In this document: positions 18,498 through 27,149 of the stretch, piece by piece
Layout: each line of letters starts with the position of its first letter
How positions within the stretch are numbered: the stretch's first letter is position 1
NCBI GenBank assembly: GCA_040224245.1
Contig: JBEGIR010000014.1
Span: 1 to 64,000 of the forward strand
Direction of reading: 5' to 3'
DNA from: Puniceicoccaceae bacterium
GTDB lineage: Bacteria; Verrucomicrobiota; Verrucomicrobiia; Opitutales; JAFGAQ01
Length of the DNA stretch: 64,000 nt
The notes under the pieces: generated by a model
What the model saw: only the letters and a program-made list of their open reading frames with translations
Database searches by the model: none
What the model was told of the DNA's origin: nothing
Translations under genes and position numbers: made by a program

Positions 18498-20000
18498 TTA
18501 TTTGGCAGTTGCGCAGAAACGCTGTTCGCGGATAACAGTAATTTTTATGGTTGAAGGGTAATTCATGGAACTCTCGATTTCACGGCTGATGCTTCGCGCG
18601 AGTTCGCGTGAATCCTGATCAGTCAGTTGGCTGGGTTCAACGATGATACGGATTTCGCGGCCAGCTTGCAGGGCAAATGCGTCTTTTACCCCCTCAAATC
18701 CCTTGGCGATCCGCTCAAGAGTTTTCACCCGGTCCACATAGCTGTCGAGGGAGTCGCTTCTTGCGCCAGGGCGCATAGCGCTGATCCGGTCTGCAATCGT
18801 GACCAGCGGTGCGTATATCGATTCGGGCGGCACTTCTTCGTGGCTGGCTTCCACTGCGTTGACCACTCGGGGGTCTTCATTGTAGCGTCGCAACATCTTG
18901 CCTGCAATCAGGGCATGGCTTCCCTCGAACTCATGATCAATGGCCTTTCCGATGTCGTGAAAGAGGGCTGCCCTCTTCGCAATGACCGGGTCGAGACCCA
19001 GCTCCGATGCGAGCATGGAGGCGATGTAGGCGACCTCAATGGAGTGTTCGAGTGAGTTTTGATTGAGTGAAAGGCGAAAGTGGAGCTGTCCCAGTAGCTT
19101 GAGGATTTCAGAATGGGCGGGTTTGAGCTTCAGGCGGGTCATGGCCTCCTCACCCAGCGATTGAACATTTTTCAGGATATCCGTTTTTGCTCTTTCGTGG
19201 GCGGCTTCGATCGTGGAAGGGTGGATTCGTCCATCCTTGAGCAGGGATTCCAGTGCCGTACGCGCAATTTCACGTTTTACGGGGTCAAAAGCGGAGATCA
19301 GAACGGAGTCCGGGGTTTCATCAATCATCAGCGTTGTGCCTGTCACGGCTTCGAAACTTCGGATGTTGCGTCCCTCTCGACCAATTATGCGTCCTTTCAT
19401 GTCTTCACTTGGAAGATCGACAATGGTAGCGGTTGCTTCGGTAGCAGGCGTGGTGCTGACGCGCTGCATGGCGGTGATGAGCATTTCACGCGCCATGGAT
19501 TCAATCTCTCTGTCGGTTTGGTCGCGCAGGTTTTGCTGCAGGGTTTTCAGCTCCTGCTCACAGGTGGATTCAATCTGGGAGATGAGTTCGGCCTTGAGTG
19601 CATCCTGATTGAGCGAACCGACCTCCTGCAAACGGTTCAGGTAGCTGCTCTTGAGTTCTTCGAGTTCTGTTTTCTGCTGCGCCAGCGCGGCTTCGCGGAT
19701 CTGTAGCTCCATTTCAATGCTTTGTTGGCGCTGGCTTTCCTGTGCGAGCCGCTCGAGGCTTTTTTGAAGCTCCTGTTCACGCAGTTCAACATCGCGGCGA
19801 TGGCGTTTGATGTCATATTCAGCATCATCGCGAATGCGTTTGGCTGCGATTTCAGCATCGGACAGCAGGCGCTGGCACGCGATATCATTCCGGGTACGTT
19901 CCTGTTTCAGACTTCCCGAAAAGATCCATCGGAAAAGAATGATGGCTGTTGCCGCTCCTGTTCCTGCAGCGGCGATGATGTTCAACCATTCTGCTCCCAT
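18498..20000 (-). CDS. rny: ribonuclease Y
   Basis: RNase Y is a membrane-anchored endoribonuclease that starts mRNA decay. Domains in order are an N-terminal transmembrane helix (IIAAAGTGAATAIILF), a long coiled coil (about 30-190), a KH domain (GRIIGREGRNIRSFEAVTG), and an HD domain with HDIGKAID and a second SHEEVPPES motif. The length of 500 residues is normal (~520). It lies downstream of the SRP RNA gene on the same strand. The stop is 36 bases from the start of the next minus-strand frame. Confidence 0.96.
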   Translation of the reverse strand: MGAEWLNIIAAAGTGAATAIILFRWIFSGSLKQERTRNDIACQRLLSDAEIAAKRIRDDAEYDIKRHRRDVELREQELQKSLERLAQESQRQQSIEMELQIREAALAQQKTELEELKSSYLNRLQEVGSLNQDALKAELISQIESTCEQELKTLQQNLRDQTDREIESMAREMLITAMQRVSTTPATEATATIVDLPSEDMKGRIIGREGRNIRSFEAVTGTTLMIDETPDSVLISAFDPVKREIARTALESLLKDGRIHPSTIEAAHERAKTDILKNVQSLGEEAMTRLKLKPAHSEILKLLGQLHFRLSLNQNSLEHSIEVAYIASMLASELGLDPVIAKRAALFHDIGKAIDHEFEGSHALIAGKMLRRYNEDPRVVNAVEASHEEVPPESIYAPLVTIADRISAMRPGARSDSLDSYVDRVKTLERIAKGFEGVKDAFALQAGREIRIIVEPSQLTDQDSRELARSISREIESSMNYPSTIKITVIREQRFCATAK

Positions 20001-20078
20001 AATTTTTTTTCGAACCTCTGGCTTTCCAGTGCGTCAAACCAGAATACCGATCACCCGACGCTCACCAACCCACAAAAC

Positions 20079-20110
20079 CTGTAAGTGCAGCACCTACAGT
20101 AAACTTACAG
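20079..20110 (-). promoter_or_regulatory. inverted repeat between ffs and rny
   Basis: CTGTAAGT (20079-20086) and ACTTACAG (20103-20110) form an 8-bp perfect stem with a 16-nt loop, just after the T-run that ends the SRP RNA on the minus strand. It could be a second terminator for ffs or part of the rny leader. Confidence 0.35.
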
Positions 20111-20117
20111 TAAAAAA

Positions 20118-20216
20118 GGTGGCCAGGCACCCTACTGCACCCATGCTTCCGAGCTACCGTTGCTTCCTTCCGGACCTGGCGGAGTTCACTGGAGTCATGT
20201 TGCATAGGACCCAGCC
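20118..20216 (-). ncRNA. ffs: signal recognition particle RNA (4.5S)
   Basis: The reverse strand reads GCCAGGTCCGGAAGGAAGC followed by AACGGTAGC, the universally conserved SRP domain IV apical loop that binds Ffh. The 5' part GGCTGGGTCCTATGCA is largely complementary to the 3' part TGCAGTAGGGTGCCTGGCC, giving the long hairpin of the short bacterial form. The RNA is about 99 nt. It ends in ACC followed by TTTTTT (20112-20117), a natural terminator. The 5' end is placed from the promoter spacing. Confidence 0.93.
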
Positions 20217-20222
20217 AATTTA

Positions 20223-20251
20223 AACGTATTTTCATCGATGACGGGGTTCAA
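20223..20251 (-). promoter_or_regulatory. sigma-70-type promoter of ffs
   Basis: On the minus strand, TTGAAC (20246-20251) is the -35 box and TACGTT (20223-20228) the -10 box, with exactly 17 bp between them. The SRP RNA 5' G at 20216 lies seven bases after the -10 box. Confidence 0.75.
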
Positions 20252-20447
20252 GAGTAAAATTTGAATGATCCTTTGAGAAACTTTCTAATATTTTTCCAGT
20301 GCCATCGTAATAGCTGCGATGAAGGGTTTTTTCGACCTGGAATTTTTGCTGCATTACCCACCCTGTTCACATCTGCTTTCTGAACTCGATTTCCATACAA
20401 TTTGTGTGCCTAAAACGTCACAATTCTTTTCCCCCGATTGAAGAAAG

Positions 20448-20524
20448 AAGGCTTGCAAGCCTTTCTCTTATGCTTTTTTCATGGGGGATTACTTTCCCTA
20501 ATCCGCTTTAGGTTTTTCCTAATC
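20448..20524. promoter_or_regulatory. palindrome and repeats upstream of the TonB operon
   Basis: Between ffs and the DUF3450 gene there is a perfect 16-bp palindrome AAGGCTTGCAAGCCTT (20448-20463), followed by T-rich sequence. After it comes CCTAA (20497-20501) facing TTAGG (20508-20512), with the CCTAATC motif repeated 21 bp later (20518-20524). These look like operator or attenuator elements for the operon that starts at 20570. The binding factor is unknown. Confidence 0.45.
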
Positions 20525-20569
20525 GATTCTACAACTGTAACCCATTTACCAATTAAGAAACAAGAACCT

Positions 20570-21334
20570 ATGATTCGAAAAATTATACCCATCGTTGCTG
20601 GGTTGGCGTTGGCCAGTGGACTCTCCGCGCAAAGCTCTCAGCAGGTTGATTTGGCTCGTGAAAAAATCCAGAAATGGGTGCAGACACGCCAGGTGATCTC
20701 CAAGGAGCGCACAGATTGGAAAATCCAAAAGGAAACATTGCTCTCCACGAAAGAATTGCTGGAGCAGGAGCTTGCAGATGTTGAAGAAAAGTTGGCTGGA
20801 CTTTCAGGGAACGAATCCGCAGCAGATGCCAGACGCGCCGAACTGACCGAAGAAAAGGAAGGTCTGGAAGCTGCAACCAGTTCTGTAAGGGATCGGATGG
20901 CTGACATGGAAGTCAATATCAAGGAGATGAGTAAGCGCTTCCCTGAAGCCTTCCTTCAGCAGATTGATCCGCTCTTGCGCCGCATTCCGGAAGATCCGTA
21001 TCGTCCCGGTCGTCTGAGCGTGGGTGAACGCCTTCCGAACATCGTGGGTATCATCCAGGCGGCCAGCAAGTTCAACTCAACGCTTCACCTTTTCCGTGAA
21101 ACAGTTGCTCATGACGGCCTGGAAGTTCAGGTGGATGTGCTTTATTGGGGCATGGGCATTGCCTATTTTGTAGATCAGAACAGCACCTACGCGGGTTACA
21201 AATACCCGACTTCCAATGGTTGGGAGTCAGAAGTGATGGTGGAAATCGCTCCGCAGGTCCGGAAGGTCGTAGACATGTATCAACGCAAGAATCCAAATAT
21301 CGAGTTCGTTGAGATTCCGGTCACCATCAACTAA
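20570..21334 (+). CDS. DUF3450 family periplasmic protein of the TonB system
   Basis: A signal peptide (IVAGLALASGLSAQ) leads into a long coiled coil (about 25-125, for example LEQELADVEEKLAGLSG) and then a globular end with DPLLRRIPEDPYRPG and VQVDVLYWGMGIAYFVD, as in DUF3450. In Vibrio and Shewanella, DUF3450 proteins stand next to TtpC, ExbB, ExbD and TonB. This is the first gene of the same arrangement here, so a periplasmic helper role in TonB-dependent uptake is likely. The ATG at 20570 is chosen because it begins the signal peptide. Confidence 0.85.
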   Translation: MIRKIIPIVAGLALASGLSAQSSQQVDLAREKIQKWVQTRQVISKERTDWKIQKETLLSTKELLEQELADVEEKLAGLSGNESAADARRAELTEEKEGLEAATSSVRDRMADMEVNIKEMSKRFPEAFLQQIDPLLRRIPEDPYRPGRLSVGERLPNIVGIIQAASKFNSTLHLFRETVAHDGLEVQVDVLYWGMGIAYFVDQNSTYAGYKYPTSNGWESEVMVEIAPQVRKVVDMYQRKNPNIEFVEIPVTIN

Positions 21335-21355
21335 CCCCAAACTGTTACCTTTCAG

Positions 21356-22747
21356 ATGAAACATTCAAAGAAAATTTTGTTTGCTGCAGCATCGCTCATG
21401 GCGGTCTGTGCATTGCAGGCGCAGAGCTTGAGTCAAGCGATTGCATCGGTTGATAACGACCTTGAGTCTGCCCTTCAGGAACTCGCGCAGTTGCGCGAAG
21501 AAATTGCAGCCGAGCGCATTCCGCTGAGTCAGGAAGTGGACTCGCTTGAGGCAACCGTGCTTAAATTGAACAACGATTTTTCCCGCCAGCAGAGCTTGCG
21601 AGACAATCGGGAACTCGGACTTCAGCAGCTGCAGAATGAGGTCAATTCGAAGAAAGAAGAAATCGAATACGTAGGCGGCCTGTTGCGTGACTTTGTCCGC
21701 AGTTTTGGTGCACAGATCCATGTCAGTGAGAAGCAACTCTACGCTGACTTGGTAAAGAACGCGGAATCCGCAGCACTCGCTGGAAACCTTGCCGAGAAGG
21801 AATTGTTCGACATCCAGATGGGTGTGGTTGCGAAGGGTCTGGATCGTCTCTCCGAAACCATCGGTGGCTATACCTTTGAAGGGAAGGCAATCAATCAGGG
21901 TGAAAAGATCCCCGGAAAATTTGCATTGATTGGACCCACGGTTTATTTCCGCTCCGACAATGGTCTTGCTGCAGGTGTTGCAGACCTGGAGATGGCTTCG
22001 GGTGAAGTCACGGACGCCACCATTCGCACGGCTGATTTTTTCAATGTGGCAGCAATTGGCTCCACCATTGACAATGGCAGCGGGCAATTGCCCATGGATG
22101 CGACGCTTGGTGCAGCATTCACTATCCTGCAAACCAAGGACACCTTCTTCGAGCACGTAGCAAAGGGCGGTTTTGTGGGTATGATGATTCTCTGTCTGGG
22201 TGCGGTGACTGCGCTGATCGGAATTTTCAAGATTGCGACCATTACCACATTCCGCGTTCCGAGCGGCTCGTTTGTGCTGGATCTCGCCGAGATGGTGAAA
22301 CGAGGCGAAAAAGAGAAGGCACTGGAGAAGGCAAAATCGTTTGGTGGACTTGCGGGAGACATGTTCCAGGAAGCCGTTGCCAATGCAGATCAACCCCGTG
22401 GCCTGATCGAAGAGTATCTTTCGGTGAAAATCATCATCGCGCGCCGCAAGCTTGAAAGCCTGCTCCCGTTTGTGGCCATCATCGCTGCCGCTGCACCGCT
22501 GATGGGACTGTTGGGAACCGTTGTGGGGATGATTAAGACCTTCCAGTTGATCACGGTGTTCGGAACGGGTGACGCCCGCTCGCTGTCGTCAGGTATTTCC
22601 GAAGCACTGGTTACGACGGAGCTCGGACTGTTTGTTGCTATTCCGTCTTTGATCATTCACGGAATTCTGAACCGCATGGCTCGCACGAAATGGGGTCAAC
22701 TCGAGCAGGACTCCATTGTCTTCCTCAACGATGTAAAAGAAGACTAA
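21356..22747 (+). CDS. large MotA/TolQ/ExbB proton channel protein (TtpC-like)
   Basis: This is a proton-channel subunit with a long periplasmic N-terminal extension. A signal peptide (KKILFAAASLMAVCALQAQ) precedes a coiled-coil part (about 25-130). The C-terminal 200 residues are the MotA/TolQ/ExbB fold, with GGFVGMMILCLGAVTALIG, PFVAIIAAAAPLMGLLGTVVGM and ELGLFVAIPSLIIHG. Its 463 residues match TtpC proteins of the Vibrio TonB2 system. It lies 21 bases after the DUF3450 gene. It probably couples the proton gradient to the TonB complex together with the shorter ExbB that follows. Confidence 0.88.
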   Translation: MKHSKKILFAAASLMAVCALQAQSLSQAIASVDNDLESALQELAQLREEIAAERIPLSQEVDSLEATVLKLNNDFSRQQSLRDNRELGLQQLQNEVNSKKEEIEYVGGLLRDFVRSFGAQIHVSEKQLYADLVKNAESAALAGNLAEKELFDIQMGVVAKGLDRLSETIGGYTFEGKAINQGEKIPGKFALIGPTVYFRSDNGLAAGVADLEMASGEVTDATIRTADFFNVAAIGSTIDNGSGQLPMDATLGAAFTILQTKDTFFEHVAKGGFVGMMILCLGAVTALIGIFKIATITTFRVPSGSFVLDLAEMVKRGEKEKALEKAKSFGGLAGDMFQEAVANADQPRGLIEEYLSVKIIIARRKLESLLPFVAIIAAAAPLMGLLGTVVGMIKTFQLITVFGTGDARSLSSGISEALVTTELGLFVAIPSLIIHGILNRMARTKWGQLEQDSIVFLNDVKED

Positions 22748-22787
22748 GTTTCGGTTAGAGCGGTCTTAAACCTTAGGAACCGGAATT

Positions 22788-23387
22788 ATGGATTTTGCAT
22801 ACATCAAAGAGACGATCTGGGACAACTGGGTCAGCGGGGGAATCATGATGGTTTTCCTGTTCTCGCTCGCGATGTTCATTTTTGTGGTCGCTTTCGAGAT
22901 GATTTTCTACCTACGCAACAAGAAAATCGACTATCGAAACGAGCACAAATGGGTGGAGTGGGCGAAAAATCCGGAGACAGCTGAGGGGACGGAAGGCATT
23001 GTATTGCGATACACGCGTCCGTTTCATGGCTCACCCGATGTGGTCCGGCGCAGATTCATGGAATTGCGCGAGATGTTGCTCGGAGGAGTGGAACGCAAGT
23101 CGGGCTTCCTCAAATCACTGGTCGCTGTAGCTCCATTGATGGGGCTGCTCGGCACGGTGATGGGAATGTTGACCACGTTTCAGGGCATTGCGACCTCCGG
23201 TGGCAATCAAACTGTTGACATGGTGGCGAAAGGCATTTCGACCGCACTGATCACGACCCAAACCGGGCTGATGATTGCGCTACCGGGGCTGTTCCTGAAC
23301 CTGATGATTCGCCGCCGGATGCGGGGAATCGGAGATGCGATCAATCGCATGGAAGGACTCGTGCTTGGCCAGCGTAAGGACTCATAA
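22788..23387 (+). CDS. exbB: ExbB/TolQ proton channel protein
   Basis: The 199-residue inner membrane protein has an N-terminal transmembrane helix (GIMMVFLFSLAMFIFVVAF) and the paired helices of the family (LVAVAPLMGLLGTVMGMLTT and TALITTQTGLMIALPGLFLN). ExbB and ExbD form the proton-driven motor that energises TonB. It is the second MotA/TolQ/ExbB protein of the operon and lacks the long periplasmic extension of the first. It is followed after 23 bases by two exbD genes. Confidence 0.93.
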   Translation: MDFAYIKETIWDNWVSGGIMMVFLFSLAMFIFVVAFEMIFYLRNKKIDYRNEHKWVEWAKNPETAEGTEGIVLRYTRPFHGSPDVVRRRFMELREMLLGGVERKSGFLKSLVAVAPLMGLLGTVMGMLTTFQGIATSGGNQTVDMVAKGISTALITTQTGLMIALPGLFLNLMIRRRMRGIGDAINRMEGLVLGQRKDS

Positions 23388-23410
23388 CCCACACAAGGAA
23401 AGTATTTACC

Positions 23411-23815
23411 ATGGCAATTGGTCGTAGATTATCTGATCAGGGTGATGAAGAGGTGCGCATCGACCTCTCGCCCATGATCGACTGTGTTTTCATTCTGCTG
23501 ATCTTCTTTATCGTCACGACGGTATTTGTGGAGGAGAGTGGAATCGAGGTGAACCGTCCCGATGCAGCTGGAGCTGCCAACTCCCTGGATGACGCTGATA
23601 TCGTTCAGCTGGACATCAGTGCCCAGGGTGTCGTGCGCTTTCGCGGTCGTGACATTGGCGTGCAGGGTGTTCGCGGTTTGGTCGAGCAAATGCGGGTCAA
23701 CAATCCTGAAATTCCGGTTCTCATCCAGGCAGAAGAGAAAACCCCGCACACCATCTTTGCCGAGGTATATGGCGAGGTTCGCATGGCTGGGGCGGAGAAA
23801 ATATCCTTTAAATAA
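23411..23815 (+). CDS. exbD: ExbD/TolR protein, first copy
   Basis: ExbD is the inner membrane partner of ExbB. The N-terminal helix [19 protein letters not shown] contains the essential proton-carrying Asp (MID). The periplasmic domain ends with IPVLIQAEEKTPHTIFAEVY, the usual ExbD fold. The ATG is preceded by AAGGAAAG. A second, clearly paralogous copy starts 21 bases after the stop, so this is a tandem duplication with divergence in the periplasmic part. Confidence 0.93.
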   Translation: MAIGRRLSDQGDEEVRIDLSPMIDCVFILLIFFIVTTVFVEESGIEVNRPDAAGAANSLDDADIVQLDISAQGVVRFRGRDIGVQGVRGLVEQMRVNNPEIPVLIQAEEKTPHTIFAEVYGEVRMAGAEKISFK

Positions 23816-23836
23816 CCCTTTGGAAGGAAATTTAAT

Positions 23837-24232
23837 ATGTTAAGCCGATCCAGTGTAGAGGAGGAAGAAGTCGGAATTGATCTGTCACCGATGATCGATT
23901 GTGTCTTTATCCTGCTCATCTTTTTTATTGTGACGACTGTGTTTGTTGAGGATTCGGGCGTTGAGGTGGACAAGCCTCAGGCGTTCAGCTCAGTCCGACT
24001 CGAGAAAAACAGTATCCTCATTGCAGTCACCCCGGAAGGCAAAGTGGTCTATGGAGGTAGAGATGTTGGGATCTCGGGCGTTCGCAACGTCGTGAAACAA
24101 CTGCTGCTCGAGGAAGACATGCCCGTGATCATCCAGGCAGACCGCGAAGCGGAGCATGGAATCTTTCGAAACGTCTACCAGGAGGCAAAGCTCGCAGGAG
24201 CCAAAAAAATCAGCTTTTCAACCCTGGACTGA
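23837..24232 (+). CDS. ExbD/TolR protein, second copy
   Basis: It is the paralogue of the preceding gene. The membrane segment is almost identical ([20 protein letters not shown], with the conserved Asp), while the periplasmic domain differs ([22 protein letters not shown]). It keeps the ending pattern [16 protein letters not shown]. Its 131 residues and the GGAAGGAAA upstream are normal. The two copies may each pair with one of the two TonB proteins encoded downstream, or both may be part of one motor with mixed subunits (inference). Confidence 0.92.
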   Translation: MLSRSSVEEEEVGIDLSPMIDCVFILLIFFIVTTVFVEDSGVEVDKPQAFSSVRLEKNSILIAVTPEGKVVYGGRDVGISGVRNVVKQLLLEEDMPVIIQADREAEHGIFRNVYQEAKLAGAKKISFSTLD

Positions 24233-24280
24233 CAACCCTGAGGACTAATTTCTCTAACGGTGTTATCCGAATCCTGAACC

Positions 24281-24934
24281 ATGCATCCGCAACTTGAGTC
24301 CACTCCATCTTCCACAACTCGGGGAATCCTGATTGTGGGCGGCATCATTGCTGCTGTTGTGCTGTTTGTAGCGATTCCCATGATTCAGGCGATTTCAACC
24401 GGGCTGAAAAACCCCAATGAAATCCACGAAGTATCGTTTGTGATTCCTCCGCCTGAGGTATTGGACCTGCAACCACCTGCACCCCCCGAGACCGAGGAAG
24501 AATCCGAGGAATTGGAGATGGAAAAAGAACCTCCCCGGTTGTCACTCGATCAGCTGGAAATGGCGCTGAATCCGAGCATGGGGGATGTGGGAAGCGGACT
24601 CAACGTGGATCTCAGCATCGATTCCAAGTCATTGGGAACGGACGACCTCATTTTTGAGATCGATGATGTGGAAGAGATTCCCCGTGCGATTCGTCGTATT
24701 CAACCCAATTACCCAGCCGTACTGAAGCGGAAGAATGTGGAAGGACTCGTGTCTTTGATCTTCGTGATCGATACCAACGGAAGCGTGCTTTCTCCCACGA
24801 TTGAACGCTCGACACATGTCGAGTTTGAGGAACCAGCGCTCGATGCAATCCGTCGCTGGAAATTCACCCCAGGAAAACGCGGTGGCGAGGCCGTCAAAGT
24901 TCGTGTGCGCCTACCACTGCAGTTCGTACCCTAA
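24281..24934 (+). CDS. TonB-like energy transducer, first copy
   Basis: TonB spans from the inner membrane to outer membrane receptors. The N-terminal helix is ILIVGGIIAAVVLFVAIP, followed by a short Pro/Glu-rich spacer (PPEVLDLQPPAPPETEEE) and a C-terminal TonB domain (YPAVLKRKNVEGLVSLIFV, ending with ALDAIRRWKFTPGKRGGE). The spacer is shorter than the Pro-Lys stretches of E. coli TonB. The 217-residue protein shares the segment EKEPPRLSLDQLEMALNPSM with the next gene, so the two arose by duplication. Annotation as TonB family is sure; the receptor partners are not in the window. Confidence 0.9.
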   Translation: MHPQLESTPSSTTRGILIVGGIIAAVVLFVAIPMIQAISTGLKNPNEIHEVSFVIPPPEVLDLQPPAPPETEEESEELEMEKEPPRLSLDQLEMALNPSMGDVGSGLNVDLSIDSKSLGTDDLIFEIDDVEEIPRAIRRIQPNYPAVLKRKNVEGLVSLIFVIDTNGSVLSPTIERSTHVEFEEPALDAIRRWKFTPGKRGGEAVKVRVRLPLQFVP

Positions 24935-24950
24935 CCCTAGAAAGTTTGTT

Positions 24951-25604
24951 ATGATCGAAACCATTCATACCCCGGATTCTGTTTTCACCAAAGGACTGGT
25001 CACCGCATCCGGATTTTTTGCGGCTCTCGCACTCTTTGTGGCGATTCCGCTCATCCAGGCGATTTCGACCGGATTCAAGGATCCCAACCGTCTCAACGAG
25101 ATTGATTTCATCCTTCCGCCACCTCCGGTTTTGGACATGGAACCCCCACCTCCGCCCAAACAGGAAGAGGAGCAGGAGCAGATGGAAATGGAGAAGGAGC
25201 CACCGCGACTTTCCCTCGATCAACTCGATCTGGCCCTGAACCCCAGCATGGGGGATATGTCTGGGTTTGCCATCGACTTGAGTCTGGATGCCGAGTCATT
25301 GGGAACTTCCGACATCATTTTTGAAATCGGTGATGTGGAAGAGAAACCCGTTCCGACCCGACAAATCGAACCCACCTATCCGCCTGCGCTGAAGCGACAG
25401 AAGATCAATGGCAGCGTGACGGTTGTATTCGTCGTAGACGAACAAGGTAACGTGGTTGCGCCTCGTGTGGAAAAGTCCACACACATGGAATTTGAAAAAC
25501 CGGCAATCGACGCGATTCGCCGTTGGAAATTTACCCCAGGTAAAAAGGATGGCGAGGCCGTGAAGGTGAGGGTCCGCGCTCCGCTGATCTTCAAAGTGAA
25601 CTAA
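24951..25604 (+). CDS. TonB-like energy transducer, second copy
   Basis: It is a paralogue of the preceding gene, also 217 residues. The membrane helix (ASGFFAALALFVAIPLIQ) is followed by a Pro-rich spacer (LPPPPVLDMEPPPPPKQEEE) and the TonB C-terminal domain (IEPTYPPALKRQKINGSVT, then IDAIRRWKFTPGKKDGE). The ATG at 24951 is preferred, 16 bases after the first tonB stop. An in-frame TTG at 24801 would create a long extension inside the upstream gene, without family features. Confidence 0.9.
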   Translation: MIETIHTPDSVFTKGLVTASGFFAALALFVAIPLIQAISTGFKDPNRLNEIDFILPPPPVLDMEPPPPPKQEEEQEQMEMEKEPPRLSLDQLDLALNPSMGDMSGFAIDLSLDAESLGTSDIIFEIGDVEEKPVPTRQIEPTYPPALKRQKINGSVTVVFVVDEQGNVVAPRVEKSTHMEFEKPAIDAIRRWKFTPGKKDGEAVKVRVRAPLIFKVN

Positions 25605-25629
25605 CCCATTTAAAAAAGAACCTTTAAAC

Positions 25630-27036
25630 ATGAAAAAACTGTTATTCTTCATAGCAACTACCACTGCAGGACTCAGTCTGTCGGCCCAGGCAGACTTGAG
25701 ACAGCTGCCGATTGAAACTGCGACCCTGAATCAGATGGCCGCCCAGAAGTGGGCTGACCCGGCTTTCCGTGACGCCTTCCTCGGTTCCTACATTCCCTTG
25801 CAGGAATTGGAGCCGGAATTTACCAACGAAGAAAAAATCGTCATCCGTGACCAGCTGTTGCCCATTCTACAGGGAAACAATCCGATGGCAGCGATTCCGA
25901 TTCTTCAGGAACTCAGCCGCAAGGAGGATGCTTCGGCTGGAATCTTCTTTCTGATCGGAAACATCTACCTTCAGAACTCGCGCACTGCTCAGGCGGAAGA
26001 AGCCTACACGGCTGCGATCAAGCGCTTTCCAAATTACCGTCGTGCATGGAAAAACCTGGCACTGATTTACATGACCACCAGCCGTGGGGAACAGGCGCTG
26101 GAGCCGATTTCCCGCACGATTGCCTTGGGTGAAGTCTCTGGACAACTCTACGGCATGATGGGTGTGGCCTACATGAACCAGGAAAATTACATCGCAGCAG
26201 AATCTGCCTTCCGCAATGCTCTGCTGATGGAACCCCAGGACAAGAACTGGAAATTGAATTTGTTCCAGTGCATGATGTTCCAGGAACGCTACGAAGAATC
26301 CAACGCATTGCTCCGCACCCTGATTGCCGCTGAACCCAACAACGCAGAATTCTGGAAATACCAGGCGAATGTCTATGTCGGACTCGAGCGTCCCCTTGAG
26401 GCAGCGGAAGTATTGGAAATTCGTGACCGCATGGGTCGTTCAGATGCACAGAGTCTTGAGATGCTTGGCTCCATTTATTTCAACAACCAGTTGTTTGATG
26501 TCGCATACGACGTCTATAAGCGCGCGATCGAAACCAATGGGGCTCGCTTTGATTCACTCTACAATTCCACCAACGCACTTGCGGCGGTTGGTCGTTATGA
26601 AGAAGCAATGGACTTGATTGCTCGTCTGCGGGATCGCTTCAGCCGTGATATTGAGGCTGACAAGGACAAACGCCTGAATCTTCTGGTGCTCGAGGCAACC
26701 TGTCTGCGCGCATTGGACGACATGGATCAGGCTTCTGAAATTCTTGAAAAAATCGTTCTCGAAGATCCGATGAACGGTCGCGCTCTGATCGAACTGGGTC
26801 TATACTACGCTGGGCTGGAAACACCGGACTACCAGAAGGCGACCACGATGTATGAGCGTGCTGCCAACGTAACGGATTTTGCTGCTCAAGCTTATGTGGA
26901 ACATGGCAAGTTGCTGGTGCGCATGCGCAAGTACCAAGACGCTGCCCGCATGTTGCGCCGTGCTCAGGAAATCGACTACCGCGAAAACGTGCAGGATTTC
27001 CTGCTTCGCGTGGAGCGTGCTGCCCGCCAGGGTTAA
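25630..27036 (+). CDS. periplasmic TPR protein of the TonB operon
   Basis: A signal peptide (LLFFIATTTAGLSLSAQ) precedes an array of tetratricopeptide repeats covering about residues 75-460 (for example AEEAYTAAIKRFPNYRRAWKN and AESAFRNALLMEPQDKNWKL). TPR proteins close DUF3450-TtpC-ExbB-ExbD-TonB clusters in Vibrio and Shewanella and are needed for TonB2 function there. The same role is likely here. It is the last gene of the operon; a clear terminator lies 25 bases after the stop. Confidence 0.88.
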   Translation: MKKLLFFIATTTAGLSLSAQADLRQLPIETATLNQMAAQKWADPAFRDAFLGSYIPLQELEPEFTNEEKIVIRDQLLPILQGNNPMAAIPILQELSRKEDASAGIFFLIGNIYLQNSRTAQAEEAYTAAIKRFPNYRRAWKNLALIYMTTSRGEQALEPISRTIALGEVSGQLYGMMGVAYMNQENYIAAESAFRNALLMEPQDKNWKLNLFQCMMFQERYEESNALLRTLIAAEPNNAEFWKYQANVYVGLERPLEAAEVLEIRDRMGRSDAQSLEMLGSIYFNNQLFDVAYDVYKRAIETNGARFDSLYNSTNALAAVGRYEEAMDLIARLRDRFSRDIEADKDKRLNLLVLEATCLRALDDMDQASEILEKIVLEDPMNGRALIELGLYYAGLETPDYQKATTMYERAANVTDFAAQAYVEHGKLLVRMRKYQDAARMLRRAQEIDYRENVQDFLLRVERAARQG

Positions 27037-27060
27037 CAAACAAAGGTTCTTTGTTCACAA

Positions 27061-27095
27061 AATACCGTCTCCAAATCGGAGATGGTATTTTTTTT
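27061..27095 (+). terminator. rho-independent terminator of the TonB operon
   Basis: AATACCGTCTCC (27061-27072) and GGAGATGGTATT (27078-27089) form a 12-bp stem with one G-T pair and a 5-nt loop, followed by a run of T through 27095. Confidence 0.9.
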
Positions 27096-27115
27096 CGATT
27101 TTCTTAAAAAAAGAC

Positions 27116-27143
27116 TTGCGCACCCAAAACTCTGTGCTATGAA
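27116..27143 (+). promoter_or_regulatory. promoter of a candidate small RNA
   Basis: TTGCGC (27116-27121), 16 bp, TATGAA (27138-27143) with a TGC extended -10 just before it. It stands 20 bases after the TonB-operon terminator and points away from that operon, with no plus-strand gene downstream for about 2.1 kb. Confidence 0.55.
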
Positions 27144-27149
27144 TTCAAT

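Noticed and set aside
21365-22393. Minus-strand frame of 342 residues
   Set aside because: It is antisense to the TtpC-like gene and lacks recognisable features.
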